Shown here: piece by piece, positions 1-8,070 of the stretch
Position numbering within the stretch: position 1 is the first letter of the stretch
How the letters are laid out: each line of letters begins with the position of its first letter
Notes under the pieces: generated by a model
The model's input: the letters and a program-made list of their open reading frames with translations, nothing else
Databases searched by the model: none
What the model was told of the DNA's origin: nothing
Program-made: the position numbers and the translations under genes
Assembly (NCBI GenBank): GCA_002341805.1
Contig: DDOS01000067.1
Coordinates: 8,789 to 23,368 of the forward strand
Length of the DNA stretch: 14,580 bases
Direction of reading: 5' to 3'
Source: Aquificaceae bacterium UBA2488
GTDB lineage: Bacteria > Aquificota > Aquificia > Aquificales > Aquificaceae

Positions 1-45
1 TTTTTTTAAAAGCTCAAAAACCTTTTTAAGATGTCTCTTATCCAC
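1..45 (-). CDS. Possible 5' end of a further gene, cut by the window edge
   Basis: A GTG at 43-45 overlaps the TAG stop of the upstream glycosyltransferase gene (TAGTG on the minus strand). It opens a frame running to the window edge that reads (V/M)DKRHLKKVFELLKK, a charged amphipathic stretch. The stop/start overlap fits the tight packing of the gene series. No convincing ribosome binding site precedes it, and 15 codons are too few to assign a family. It could be chance. Confidence 0.3.
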   Translation of the reverse strand, partial: MDKRHLKKVFELLKK

Positions 46-1568
46 TATAGATTATATATAAGCTCTACATACTTTTGGGTATCAGATATAAGCCCTAAGG
101 GGGGTGGGTTTTCCATCATTTCACCAAAAGCCATATACCAATCATCAAATATGTTATAATCAGGGTTTTCTATGAAAAATCTCATTTTATTGGCAAGATC
201 TTGAGCATCACCACATTCTAATATGTATTTTCCGAGGCTTTCATTATATTCAATATAACTATTAAGTCCAAATTTTTCTATTCGTTTTTTCCACCAATTT
301 ATCACATCGTCTGTAATGCCATATTTATTTACCTTATATAGTTTCTCATATATACCATCATCAAGCACTTTTTTATTATACAGAAACTCTTCTGTAAACT
401 TAATATATGTATCATTATGTCTTGGCGTAGTCCACATTTGCATCACACCCCTTTGGGAAGTTTCACCAAAAGCTGTGGTGGCACCCATTGCCCATATATG
501 GGGGTTTATGTGTATATGGATTTCAGAGCATATTTGATCAAGCTGGTCATGAACATAGATACCCATCACCTTCACATGGGATTTTACAAACTTATCTTTA
601 AACAAAGATAGCATAAAATACTTATAATTTTGATTTATATCTGGGTTTCCGTAAAGCCTTACTTCAAACTTGCCTTCTAAGTCTTTTAGATACTCTAAGG
701 CTTTTAGTATGATATGATGGCCTTTTGTCACTTGCCAGTTTGATAAGAAAGCAAAGATGGTTTTCTCTCTTTTTTTAGCGTATTTGGCTTTTGTGGAAGT
801 TATGATGTGCTCTATATTAGATTTATCTCTTTCTTTAGCCATAAAACCTTGTTCTGGTAGGACTAAGTTTATAATATTATTTGGTTTTACACCAAAATCA
901 AGCACTGCTATATTGCCATAACCTCCATTCGATACGTTTAAATCTATAATATCTTCCATTAGATATTTGCCGTAATCAAGTCTTCTTTGCATCTCTATGG
1001 CTATAACTTTTTTCTCTTTTTCACTAAGTCCAAGATTCATCATAATATCGTACTCTGCCACAAAACGCTCTGGGGTGAACTCATCTTGGGCTATACATTG
1101 AAAATGGTTTTCTTCGTATTTTAAAGTGGAAAACATATGCCAAGAGGGCTCTATCAAATACATAGAATGCATGGTGTTTACCACTCTATAACCAAGCTGT
1201 TTGGTTTTTTCTATAATAGAAAGTGGCATTATAGAGTGAAAATGAATTATATCAAAGCCTGGTTTTGATTTTAAAAATCTAAGCCACATGCTGGTGGTGG
1301 TCTCTTCATAAGCTTCTGTCATGGGTGAATACCCATGCTGATACAAATACCAATCTTTCCTGGTGAGCACATTGTAGGGTATGTTGTTGTACTGAGCATT
1401 TAGGAGTTCAAGCTCATTTTGCCTTCCCAGTAAAAAAGGTGGGATTATGGTAAAAACCTCTGGTTGATGACCAAGGGATTTTAAAGCCTTTGCCAAAAGG
1501 TATATATGCTTATCCTCACCGCTTTGGGGTTCTGAGGGTGGAGCCCATCCTACAAGTAATATTTTCAT
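45..1568 (-). CDS. GT4-like (GT-B fold) glycosyltransferase
   Basis: Predicted 507-aa cytoplasmic glycosyltransferase; acceptor and sugar donor cannot be read from the sequence. The N-terminal Rossmann half begins MKILLVGWAPPSEPQSGEDKH, the usual start of GT4 enzymes (beta strand, then a Gly-containing loop before the first helix). It continues with HFHS near residues 109-112 and NTMHS near 131-135. The C-terminal donor-binding half has the typical SNWQVTKGHHIILKALEYL (about 276-294). The region that normally carries the E-x7-E donor motif reads GATTAFGETSQRGVM (about 362-376); only the second Glu (E369) is obvious. At 507 aa it is longer than common GT4 enzymes (350-420), with extra sequence between the halves (about 150-265). 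It is last in the visible operon, 12 nt after speE, with only a distant GAGG as ribosome binding site. The glycosyltransferase call is firm; the specificity is unknown. Confidence 0.82.
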   Translation of the reverse strand: MKILLVGWAPPSEPQSGEDKHIYLLAKALKSLGHQPEVFTIIPPFLLGRQNELELLNAQYNNIPYNVLTRKDWYLYQHGYSPMTEAYEETTTSMWLRFLKSKPGFDIIHFHSIMPLSIIEKTKQLGYRVVNTMHSMYLIEPSWHMFSTLKYEENHFQCIAQDEFTPERFVAEYDIMMNLGLSEKEKKVIAIEMQRRLDYGKYLMEDIIDLNVSNGGYGNIAVLDFGVKPNNIINLVLPEQGFMAKERDKSNIEHIITSTKAKYAKKREKTIFAFLSNWQVTKGHHIILKALEYLKDLEGKFEVRLYGNPDINQNYKYFMLSLFKDKFVKSHVKVMGIYVHDQLDQICSEIHIHINPHIWAMGATTAFGETSQRGVMQMWTTPRHNDTYIKFTEEFLYNKKVLDDGIYEKLYKVNKYGITDDVINWWKKRIEKFGLNSYIEYNESLGKYILECGDAQDLANKMRFFIENPDYNIFDDWYMAFGEMMENPPPLGLISDTQKYVELIYNL

Positions 1569-1580
1569 ACTAAAAAAGCC

Positions 1581-2423
1581 TCAATACTTAAAAGTGCCGT
1601 TTAACACTTTTTGATAGAAATTTGGTGGCAAAAATGCGTTTTTGTGGATTTCATCCGAGTAAAACCTTGTTTCTACATCTATCTCCCTTGAAATCTCTCT
1701 TGGGTTATACACTTTTGAACCCACCGAAAATGTCCACCAATATCCTGCGTAAACTGGTATTACTGTGGTGTATAAATCTACTATGGGAAATACCTTTTTC
1801 AGAGCTTTTTGAAAACGTATGACGATGTCAAGATGATAATGTATAGATTCTGATTGACCCACATACATACCATCTTCTTTTAGAGCTTCAAAGACATATT
1901 TAAAAAACTCTTCGGTGGTGAGTACATGCGCAAAGCCTACAGGGTCAGTGGAATCCACTATTATAACATCAAACTCATTTTTGTAATCTTGTATATATTT
2001 ATACCCGTCCTCGTTTAGGATGATGGCTCTTTCATCTTCCATAGCACAGGACACTGTCGGGAAATATTTTTTGGATACATCCACTACGTCCTTATCTATA
2101 TCTACAAGCACTGCTTTTTTTACACTTTTATGCTTTAAAACCTCTCTTAAAATACCGCCATCTCCTCCACCTATTATGAGGACATTCTCAGGGTTTTTAT
2201 GAGCAGACATCACAGGATGAGAGAGCATCTCATGGTAGAAAAATTCATTTTTTTCGGTAAACTGCACCACTCCGTCTAAAATAAGCATACGTCCAAAGTA
2301 TGGAGATTCTGCCACCACTATCTCTTGATATTTGGATTTACATTCATACAAAACCTTGCTTATGGCATAACAATGCCTTATGGGGGCGTATGGGTCTCTC
2401 TCCATAAAATAAATATCTTTCAT
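1581..2423 (-). CDS. speE: Polyamine aminopropyltransferase (spermidine synthase family)
   Basis: Transfers the aminopropyl group of decarboxylated S-adenosylmethionine to a diamine such as putrescine, giving spermidine. In thermophiles, relatives may prefer agmatine or longer amines, so the acceptor is uncertain. Family marks, numbered from the chosen start: YHEML (64-68), the cofactor loop IGGGDGG (84-90), VDID (107-110) and the catalytic segment DSTDPVG (157-163). The family more often has DSTDPVGPA; here it is DSTDPVGFA. Length (280 aa) is normal. I chose ATG 2423 over the in-frame GTG at 2429 because AAGAGGAG lies 5 bases before the ATG, whereas the GTG falls inside that site. The gap to the upstream aminotransferase gene is 30 bp and holds an extended -10 motif, so it may have its own promoter. 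No speD is visible nearby. Confidence 0.93.
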   Translation of the reverse strand: MKDIYFMERDPYAPIRHCYAISKVLYECKSKYQEIVVAESPYFGRMLILDGVVQFTEKNEFFYHEMLSHPVMSAHKNPENVLIIGGGDGGILREVLKHKSVKKAVLVDIDKDVVDVSKKYFPTVSCAMEDERAIILNEDGYKYIQDYKNEFDVIIVDSTDPVGFAHVLTTEEFFKYVFEALKEDGMYVGQSESIHYHLDIVIRFQKALKKVFPIVDLYTTVIPVYAGYWWTFSVGSKVYNPREISREIDVETRFYSDEIHKNAFLPPNFYQKVLNGTFKY

Positions 2424-2452
2424 AAGCACTCCTCTTAAAAGTATTATTGAAA

Positions 2453-2461
2453 ATTATAACA
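2453..2461 (-). promoter_or_regulatory. Extended -10 motif TGTTATAAT before speE
   Basis: The minus strand reads TGTTATAAT, a perfect TGn-TATAAT extended -10, overlapping the stop of the aminotransferase gene. A start about 7 bases downstream would leave a leader of roughly 23 nt that includes the AAGAGGAG ribosome binding site of speE. I see no good -35 element, but extended -10 promoters often do without one. The AT-rich background makes chance occurrence possible. Confidence 0.4.
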
Positions 2462-3551
2462 TGTTTTTTAGGCTTTTAATAGCATCTTTTAGATATTCTA
2501 TGTCCTTTGCAAAAGAAAATCTCACAAAACTTTTGGTCTTATACTCCCCAAAGTCTATTCCTGGAGTTATGGCAACTTTTGATGTTTCTAGTATATTATT
2601 GCAAAATCTAAATCCACCTTCATCGTATCTTGATACATCTGCCCATACATAAAAAGCCCCCTCTGGTTTAATAGGTATATCAAAAATATCCTTTAGGTTA
2701 CCGTATAAAAAATCTCTTCTTTTTTTATATGTATCTCTTACAAAATCAAGATAATCATAATCAAAAGCTTCCACAGCACACACTTGAGATATGTAAGGAG
2801 CACTTATAAACATATTTTGAGAAAGGCGTTCTACGTTTTTTATATACTTTTCTGGAACCACCATCCAGCCTATTCTAAACCCAGGCATGCAGAAAAACTT
2901 AGAAAAACTATTTATCACAAATACATCATCAAAATACAAAGCGGTTTTTATCTCCTTATCGTAAGTAAGCCCATGGTATATCTCATCGCACACAAACACT
3001 TTGTTTTTGGATTTACAAAACTCTATAAGATTGTATAAATTATCGTTATCATACACCACGCCTGTGGGATTTGAAACAGAAGAGATCAAAAGCATATCAA
3101 AGTCTACATTCTCAAGATGTTTTGGGGTTATTTGATAGTCTGTGGATGGATCTACATTTATCTTTTTTATGTTTTTATTAAAAGCATAAGCGATATTTTG
3201 ATAGCATGGATATCCTGGGTCTTGCAAAGCTATGTTTGATTTTTCTAAAAGCCCAAAGACTAAAGAAAACCCACCAGAAGAGCCTATTGTTATAACAATC
3301 CTATCTGGATCCACATCTACATTGTAAAATATTTTATAGTGGTTTGATATGGCTTCTCGGAGAGTTTTTAAGCCTTTGGCTTCGGTGTAAGCCCCTATGT
3401 TTGAGGTGTTTGCAATCTCTTTTAGGGTTTTTAGTACTTTAGGAGAAGGTGGTAAATCTGGTTCTCCTATCTCAAGATGATAAGCCCCTTCTATGGATGA
3501 AGCTTTTTTTAGTATATCCATTACGATAAAGGGTTTTATGCCTTTAAACAT
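2454..3551 (-). CDS. PLP-dependent aminotransferase, class I/II
   Basis: Fold-type I aminotransferase of 365 aa, cytoplasmic, exchanging amino groups between an amino acid and a 2-oxo acid. Seen in order: N-terminal GEPDLPPSP (29-37), Y55 in GAYTEAKG, SSGGF cofactor-phosphate loop (91-95), DPGYPCY (111-117), the NPTG turn (161-164), CDEIYHGL (188-195), and the PLP lysine K218 in NSFSKFFCMPGFRIGW, with the phosphate-contacting Arg just after it. The C-terminal SFVRFSFA supplies the usual substrate-carboxylate Arg. This is the aspartate/aromatic/alanine-type subgroup; motifs alone do not settle the substrate, so no symbol is given. The start ATG overlaps the end of rpe by 8 bases (ATGTTTAA), indicating translational coupling. 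Its place near an aromatic-pathway gene makes an aromatic or prephenate role possible, but that is only context. Confidence 0.9.
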   Translation of the reverse strand: MFKGIKPFIVMDILKKASSIEGAYHLEIGEPDLPPSPKVLKTLKEIANTSNIGAYTEAKGLKTLREAISNHYKIFYNVDVDPDRIVITIGSSGGFSLVFGLLEKSNIALQDPGYPCYQNIAYAFNKNIKKINVDPSTDYQITPKHLENVDFDMLLISSVSNPTGVVYDNDNLYNLIEFCKSKNKVFVCDEIYHGLTYDKEIKTALYFDDVFVINSFSKFFCMPGFRIGWMVVPEKYIKNVERLSQNMFISAPYISQVCAVEAFDYDYLDFVRDTYKKRRDFLYGNLKDIFDIPIKPEGAFYVWADVSRYDEGGFRFCNNILETSKVAITPGIDFGEYKTKSFVRFSFAKDIEYLKDAIKSLKNML

Positions 3552-4203
3552 CAGATAAAACCTGTTTTAGGCTTTTAGTCATAGCTGTAATATCGGGAGC
3601 TTTAAAAATACCAGAGCCTATTACAAATATATCCACATAATCCTTTACAAGGTGTATATTTTCAAGCTTTAGCCCACCATCCATCTCTATAAGAACATTT
3701 AGATTTTTATCTTTTATCTTTTGTTTTAGGCTTTTAGCACGATAAATAGAACGCTCTATGAAAGATTGGCCACCAAAGCCTGGGTTTACTGACATTAAAA
3801 GCACAAAATCCACATAATAAAGGATTTCATCCAAGACCTCTAAGGAAGTGCCTGGATTTATGGCTACTCCTGCTTTTGCTCCAAGATGTTTTATAAGCTC
3901 TATAGTCCTGTGGATATGTACTACTTCTTCTATGTGTACTGATATCATGGAAGCCCCGGCTTCTACAAAATCCTTTATATACCTATCTGGATCCTTTATC
4001 ATAAGATGAGCATCAAAGGTAGTGTTTGGTATATGCTTTTTTAGACATTCTAACACATAAGGGCCTACTGTGATATTTGGGACAAAAAGCCCGTCCATCA
4101 CATCAAAGTGGATGATATCAGCCCTGCCGTCTAAAGTAGCTGTTATATCTTTTTGGAGATTCCAAAAATCCGCAGACAAGATAGAAGGAGCTAAATATTT
4201 CAT
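3544..4203 (-). CDS. rpe: Ribulose-phosphate 3-epimerase
   Basis: Interconverts D-ribulose 5-phosphate and D-xylulose 5-phosphate in the pentose phosphate network, supplying precursors such as erythrose 4-phosphate. The 219-aa length is typical of this TIM-barrel enzyme. Seen: LAPSILSAD (4-12), IHFDVMDGLFVPNIT (31-45) carrying metal ligands H32 and D34, DAHLMI (64-69) with H66, the phosphate loop MSVNPGFGGQSF (137-148), and EMDGGL (173-178) with catalytic/metal Asp175. All expected active-site residues are present. The start overlaps the DHQS II stop by 4 bases (ATGA), and the 3' end overlaps the aminotransferase start by 8, so the three are probably co-translated. Confidence 0.96.
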   Translation of the reverse strand: MKYLAPSILSADFWNLQKDITATLDGRADIIHFDVMDGLFVPNITVGPYVLECLKKHIPNTTFDAHLMIKDPDRYIKDFVEAGASMISVHIEEVVHIHRTIELIKHLGAKAGVAINPGTSLEVLDEILYYVDFVLLMSVNPGFGGQSFIERSIYRAKSLKQKIKDKNLNVLIEMDGGLKLENIHLVKDYVDIFVIGSGIFKAPDITAMTKSLKQVLSDV

Positions 4204-5168
4204 TTTTCGGTGATGGTTTCTTCTATCTTCATGCCAAAATGTCTTCCTTCTTGCTCTTGATATCCAAGCACCTTATCGCCTTTTTGAAGGTCTACCACAG
4301 AGATTAAAGATCCATCTTCTTTTACAAGTCTTATGGTTTCGGCGTTTTGAAGTGCCGCTGATATTTTTTTATTGTTGTATTTTCCTTCTATTAAAAGCAT
4401 AGGTCTTCTTTCTATCTTAGCCCTTCCCACATATACCACTCTACCTATACCATCTTTATCGTATACCATGATGGGTTTGCCAGCTTCAGCTTCGCAAAGG
4501 TATATGGTTTTGCCGTTTGGTACTTTTGTATACATGTGTACGGCTCCTGCGTTTACTCTAAAGGGTCTTGAAGCCACATATGGATTTTCTTCAGTCTCAG
4601 CAGCTACTAAAAACATACCTCCCGAAGAGTTACCTACAAGCATACCTTCTGCTTTTTTTAATATGGATGTGGTATCCACACATGCTCTATCACCCATACC
4701 TACTGGTAATACCCTTGTTATCTCTATGCTTATAAGCTCAAGTTTTTCTTTAGGTTCTATGATATTTGATATTTTTTTAATAAGGTTCAGATCTGGGTCT
4801 TTTAACACCACTCCTTTCACACCCTTTTCTAATATGTTTAGAGCGGTTTTTGCCTCTTCTTCGGATTTTACTATCACATACACATCCTCTTTTTGGGCTA
4901 TGATGTTTTCAAGGGGTATGATAGTCCAGTCTGTGGTTTCCACAAGCACTTTTTTTGGACTTTTAGCAGCTTTTTCTTCATCTTCTTTATTTTGAATTTT
5001 TATATAATCTATATCTTTGTCAACTACCCACACATCCACTCGGCCAAGCTTTTTTACATCTTCAGCTTCTTTTTCATCGCTTGACAAAATAGCTTTAACT
5101 CCAGATTCTAAAGCGGTTGTTACCGCTGGTTTTTCCTTAGACCATACTATAAACTCTTTTTCTTTCAT
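4200..5168 (-). CDS. 3-dehydroquinate synthase II (archaeal-type DHQS)
   Basis: 322-aa member of the archaeal-type DHQS family (aroB' in archaea), unrelated to bacterial AroB. In methanogens it catalyses the NAD-dependent oxidative deamination and cyclisation of 2-amino-3,7-dideoxy-D-threo-hept-6-ulosonate to 3-dehydroquinate. Diagnostic segments: GMGDRACVDTTS (157-168), EGMLVGNSSGGMFLVA (174-189) and YVASRPFRVNAGAVHMY (197-213), plus IYLCEAEAGKPIM and the C-terminal GRHFGM. A Lys/Glu-rich, less conserved N-terminal half is normal for the family. Bacterial members are usually annotated only as DHQS homologs, so activity here is inferred. There is no Shine-Dalgarno; an extended -10 (TGTTAAAAT) ends 6 bases before the ATG, suggesting a leaderless message. 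The next gene, rpe, overlaps by 4 bases. Confidence 0.92.
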   Translation of the reverse strand: MKEKEFIVWSKEKPAVTTALESGVKAILSSDEKEAEDVKKLGRVDVWVVDKDIDYIKIQNKEDEEKAAKSPKKVLVETTDWTIIPLENIIAQKEDVYVIVKSEEEAKTALNILEKGVKGVVLKDPDLNLIKKISNIIEPKEKLELISIEITRVLPVGMGDRACVDTTSILKKAEGMLVGNSSGGMFLVAAETEENPYVASRPFRVNAGAVHMYTKVPNGKTIYLCEAEAGKPIMVYDKDGIGRVVYVGRAKIERRPMLLIEGKYNNKKISAALQNAETIRLVKEDGSLISVVDLQKGDKVLGYQEQEGRHFGMKIEETITEK

Positions 5169-5174
5169 AATATT

Positions 5175-5183
5175 ATTTTAACA
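5175..5183 (-). promoter_or_regulatory. Extended -10 motif TGTTAAAAT, 6 bases before the DHQS II start
   Basis: In the 19-bp gap the minus strand reads TGTTAAAATAATATTATG, i.e. TG-T-TAAAAT, six bases, then the ATG. With normal -10 geometry, transcription would begin at or next to the A of the ATG, giving a leaderless mRNA. No ribosome binding site is present, and the spacing equals that of the motif before the PpiD-like gene. Inferred from sequence only. Confidence 0.45.
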
Positions 5184-5187
5184 TATG

Positions 5188-6507
5188 TTATAAATTCTTA
5201 AAAAGTTCTTTATTTATAATTACTTTGGTATGTTCTCTTAGGTATTTAACAAGGTAGTTCATGGTGATGTTGGCTTTTAATTGTTCTAACTGTTTTACAT
5301 CTTCTTGGTTCTTGGTGGCATTGGGGTTTTGGGTTCTTGAGTCTATTTCCAATATCACGTAAGCTGTGCCGTTTGTGGCCACATATGGTCCAAAGTAAGC
5401 GGGGGTTTTTGCACTTACCATGGCGTTTACATCTTGGGGTTTTATGCTTACCATAGCCGATAGTCTATCTAAGCTAAATTTATTAAAAGCCACAGGTTTT
5501 AGGTTTACAGGCTTTTTAGAAACTAAACTTTGATATGCTTCTTTAGCAAAAGCTTTTAACTGTTCTATCTTTTTTTCCATAGTAAGCTCTGCTATTATTT
5601 GATTTTTAACCTGAGAAAGTGGAAGTATCTGGGCGTTTTTGTTGTTTTTGCTTAGATAAGTCAATATGTATATGTTATTACCTAATTGTCCTGCTATTAC
5701 TCTATTTTTGGCATTTAGATTTTTTATAGCATTGCCAAAAGCCTGGGACATAGTTTTAGGGTCATAGGGCTGGTATCCAGGGGGTAGCTGTCCACTTTGG
5801 AGGGCTTTGTATATTGCCATGGCTTTGTTTTTATCTGTGGTGGACCAATATACTATAGAAGATTGAGATATGGCTTTAAACTCATCTTTATGCTTGTTGT
5901 AATAGTCTTGTATCTCTTGCTCTGTAGGAGTATATTTTATATTTACCTCATCAGGGGTTACTATGTAAGCCTTACCAGATAACTCGGTATTGTTTATTAG
6001 ATTGGAAACATTTAGCTCAGCACCAGTTACATAAGAAGCGTTTGTTATAAAAACAGTATATTTTTGGATAGTGAGTTGCTTTTTCACATAATTTTCGTAA
6101 GATTTTGGTGTATACCCTGCCTCTGTTAAAACAGTCTTATATCGATCAAAGTCAAATTTACCATTCACTTGAAAAGATGGATCGTGGGATATGATATCTG
6201 CCACTTCTTTATCAGAGACCACAAAACCCTCTTTTTTGGCTTGATGATATAACAAATCATCGTCTATTAAAGAGTTTAAAATCTGTTCTTTCAACAACGG
6301 AGTAAGGGGTTGATTGGTTCTCATGGCTATTCTTCTAAAATCAGCTATGGACACGCACTCACTATCTACATTGGCTAAGCAGTTGTTAGATTTGTGAAAC
6401 ATAGAGCTGATGTTGCCTGCAGCAAAATTCCATAAGAAAAATGCTGCGGTTACTATACCAGAGAGTATGGCAAACGTTTCCTTGTGTTTTCTTATAAACT
6501 CAAACAT
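5188..6507 (-). CDS. PpiD/SurA-like membrane-anchored periplasmic chaperone
   Basis: 439 aa. A short cytoplasmic N-terminus (MFEFIRKHKET) precedes one hydrophobic helix (about 12-32, AILSGIVTAAFFLWNFAAG), and the rest should lie in the periplasm: PpiD topology. The SurA_N/PpiD chaperone domain follows: TPLLKEQILNSLIDDDLLYHQAKKEGF (about 73-99) and NGKFDFDRYKTVLTEAGYTPKSYENYVKKQL (about 115-145), close to the PpiD pattern FDxxxYxxxLxxxGxxPxxFE. The part that should hold a parvulin isomerase domain (about 205-295) is shortened and lacks the GGxLGW-type core, so isomerase activity is doubtful; E. coli PpiD is itself reported as a chaperone with an inactive parvulin domain. It lies 15 bp downstream of yidC, fitting a role at the Sec/YidC exit. 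No Shine-Dalgarno; an extended -10 ends 6 bases before the ATG. Confidence 0.8.
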   Translation of the reverse strand: MFEFIRKHKETFAILSGIVTAAFFLWNFAAGNISSMFHKSNNCLANVDSECVSIADFRRIAMRTNQPLTPLLKEQILNSLIDDDLLYHQAKKEGFVVSDKEVADIISHDPSFQVNGKFDFDRYKTVLTEAGYTPKSYENYVKKQLTIQKYTVFITNASYVTGAELNVSNLINNTELSGKAYIVTPDEVNIKYTPTEQEIQDYYNKHKDEFKAISQSSIVYWSTTDKNKAMAIYKALQSGQLPPGYQPYDPKTMSQAFGNAIKNLNAKNRVIAGQLGNNIYILTYLSKNNKNAQILPLSQVKNQIIAELTMEKKIEQLKAFAKEAYQSLVSKKPVNLKPVAFNKFSLDRLSAMVSIKPQDVNAMVSAKTPAYFGPYVATNGTAYVILEIDSRTQNPNATKNQEDVKQLEQLKANITMNYLVKYLREHTKVIINKELFKNL

Positions 6508-6513
6508 AGATTT

Positions 6514-6522
6514 ATTATAACA
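6514..6522 (-). promoter_or_regulatory. Extended -10 motif TGTTATAAT, 6 bases before the PpiD-like gene
   Basis: The minus strand reads TGTTATAATAAATCTATG immediately after the yidC stop: a perfect TGn-TATAAT, six bases, then ATG. Predicted transcription would start at the start codon. There is no ribosome binding site and no clear -35. It has the same layout as the motif before the DHQS II gene. Confidence 0.5.
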
Positions 6523-8070
6523 TTATTTTTTGGTTTTTGGAGAAGATAGCCTATCCTTTAAAAGGACTTTTCTAATAAGATAGGTTTGTGAAAAGCTCAA
6601 TATGTTGTTTATAGTCCAATATATCACCAAGGCTGCAGGGAATGAAGCAAACAAGAATGTAAAAAACAGAGAACTTATATACATAACAGAGTTTTGTTTT
6701 GGATCTGGATTTGGAGTAAGTCTCAAAGACATTAGCATCGTAATTCCCATGAGTATAGGAAGTATATAATAGGGATCTTTTTGGGTAAGATCATGTATCC
6801 ACAAAAAGTGAGCAAGCTTTAAATCCGCTGTTATTACAATCACCTTATACAAGGAGAAAAATATAGGAATTTGCACAAGTATAGGTAAACACCCAGATGC
6901 AGGGTTAAAGCCCACTTCTTTGTAAAGCCTCATAATCTCTTCTTGCATCTTCACAGGATCATCTTTGTATTTTTCTTTTATTTTTTCCATCTTGGGAGCT
7001 ACTTCTGAGAGCTTTGACATGGAAAGTGTGGATTTGTAGTTTAATGGGAAAAATAATATTCTTATTAAAAGCGTTAAAACAAAGATGGATATTATCCAGT
7101 TTCCAGTTTTTTGATATATAAAGTATAGAAATCTAAAAAGTGGTTCCACCACAATCCTAAAATCTCCAAAATCAAGTACGTCTGTAAGATGGGCTTTTTG
7201 AAGATAATCATACTCCTTCGGACCAAAAAACATCAAAGCTTTTCCATTAAAGGATGTGAGCATAAAGCTAAATGTATCTTTGCCTGATTTCTCTTTATAA
7301 ACCTCAACTTCATTTATATGACCTCTTAGCCCTTGGAAGAAGAATCTACTTTCTTGACCAGCAAATTTTATATTTCCAGAAAATATTTTATAGCTTTTAA
7401 TATTATCGTTATCTATCCTTCTGACATTGCCGTTTATATCTACCACAGGGCCCTGGTGGGTATGGAGATCTTCTTCCCTTAGGTTGTTTCCTATGAATAC
7501 AAAATAAGGCTTATTATAACCATTTAAAGATATTTCTATATGAGATATAAACCCCTCTTTGTTAAAAGATATACGCTTTGTGATACTGATATTATTAAAT
7601 AGTGTAAGAGTCATATCTACATCGTTGCCGTTTATATTTATATTGTAATTGTCAAAATTTATCTCTTTGTCTAAATTTTGATCTCCTGTATAGATTTCTA
7701 AAGGAAATATCTTTAAGGACTCTTCTTCTTTTGTGATTAGGTTTTGTTTAAAGTTTTTAATGTAATAATAAACTATACGACCCCCTGAGTAGGAGAATTT
7801 AACGGTGGCATCTTTTAGATTTAACTCAACGCCAGAGTTTATATTTGCATTTTGCCTATCTTGATTAAACAATAAATTTATAGGACCTTTGCTCATGGGA
7901 GCTATGTTTTGAAGGGATGTTTGATTGGTGGTTTTGTTTTTGGACTGTGTTTTTACGGCGGCTGTTTTTGGACTTTTAAAGAAAAGATCAGATATATATT
8001 GATAGGCTATTATAGTGAGAGATACTGTGACGAATATAATGATAAGTCTTTTGGTATCTATATTTTCCAT
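6523..8070 (-). CDS. yidC: Membrane protein insertase YidC
   Basis: Oxa1/Alb3/YidC insertase, 515 aa, inner membrane. It inserts and folds membrane proteins alone or with SecYEG; F0 subunit c is a classic client. Seen: an N-terminal anchor (about 8-28), a large beta-rich periplasmic domain (about 60-305) of Gram-negative type, then the conserved core. TM2 contains LLIRILFFPL with the hydrophilic-groove Arg (R337), followed by the cytoplasmic hairpin MSKLSEVAPKMEKIKEKY, the signature GFNPASGCLPILVQIPIFFSLY (387-408), and further helices ending YWTINNILSFSQTYLIR (484-500). The basic tail KDRLSSPKTKK may contact ribosomes. The start ATG shares one base with the yidD stop (TAATG), indicating coupling. 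Confidence 0.97.
   Translation of the reverse strand: MENIDTKRLIIIFVTVSLTIIAYQYISDLFFKSPKTAAVKTQSKNKTTNQTSLQNIAPMSKGPINLLFNQDRQNANINSGVELNLKDATVKFSYSGGRIVYYYIKNFKQNLITKEEESLKIFPLEIYTGDQNLDKEINFDNYNININGNDVDMTLTLFNNISITKRISFNKEGFISHIEISLNGYNKPYFVFIGNNLREEDLHTHQGPVVDINGNVRRIDNDNIKSYKIFSGNIKFAGQESRFFFQGLRGHINEVEVYKEKSGKDTFSFMLTSFNGKALMFFGPKEYDYLQKAHLTDVLDFGDFRIVVEPLFRFLYFIYQKTGNWIISIFVLTLLIRILFFPLNYKSTLSMSKLSEVAPKMEKIKEKYKDDPVKMQEEIMRLYKEVGFNPASGCLPILVQIPIFFSLYKVIVITADLKLAHFLWIHDLTQKDPYYILPILMGITMLMSLRLTPNPDPKQNSVMYISSLFFTFLFASFPAALVIYWTINNILSFSQTYLIRKVLLKDRLSSPKTKK

Noticed and set aside
2421..2429. GTG at 2429 as the speE start (two extra residues)
   Set aside because: It lies inside the AAGAGGAG ribosome binding site that is correctly spaced for the ATG at 2423.
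2460..3740. Recurring TTTTAGGCTTTTA words as a dispersed repeat
   Set aside because: They lie inside coding sequence and encode Leu-Lys-Ser/Ala-Leu-Lys stretches; codon bias and AT-rich composition explain them.
4372..4995. A 207-codon open frame on the plus strand opposite the DHQS II gene
   Set aside because: It is antisense to a strongly conserved gene, has no family resemblance or ribosome binding site, and its composition mirrors the codon use of the real gene.
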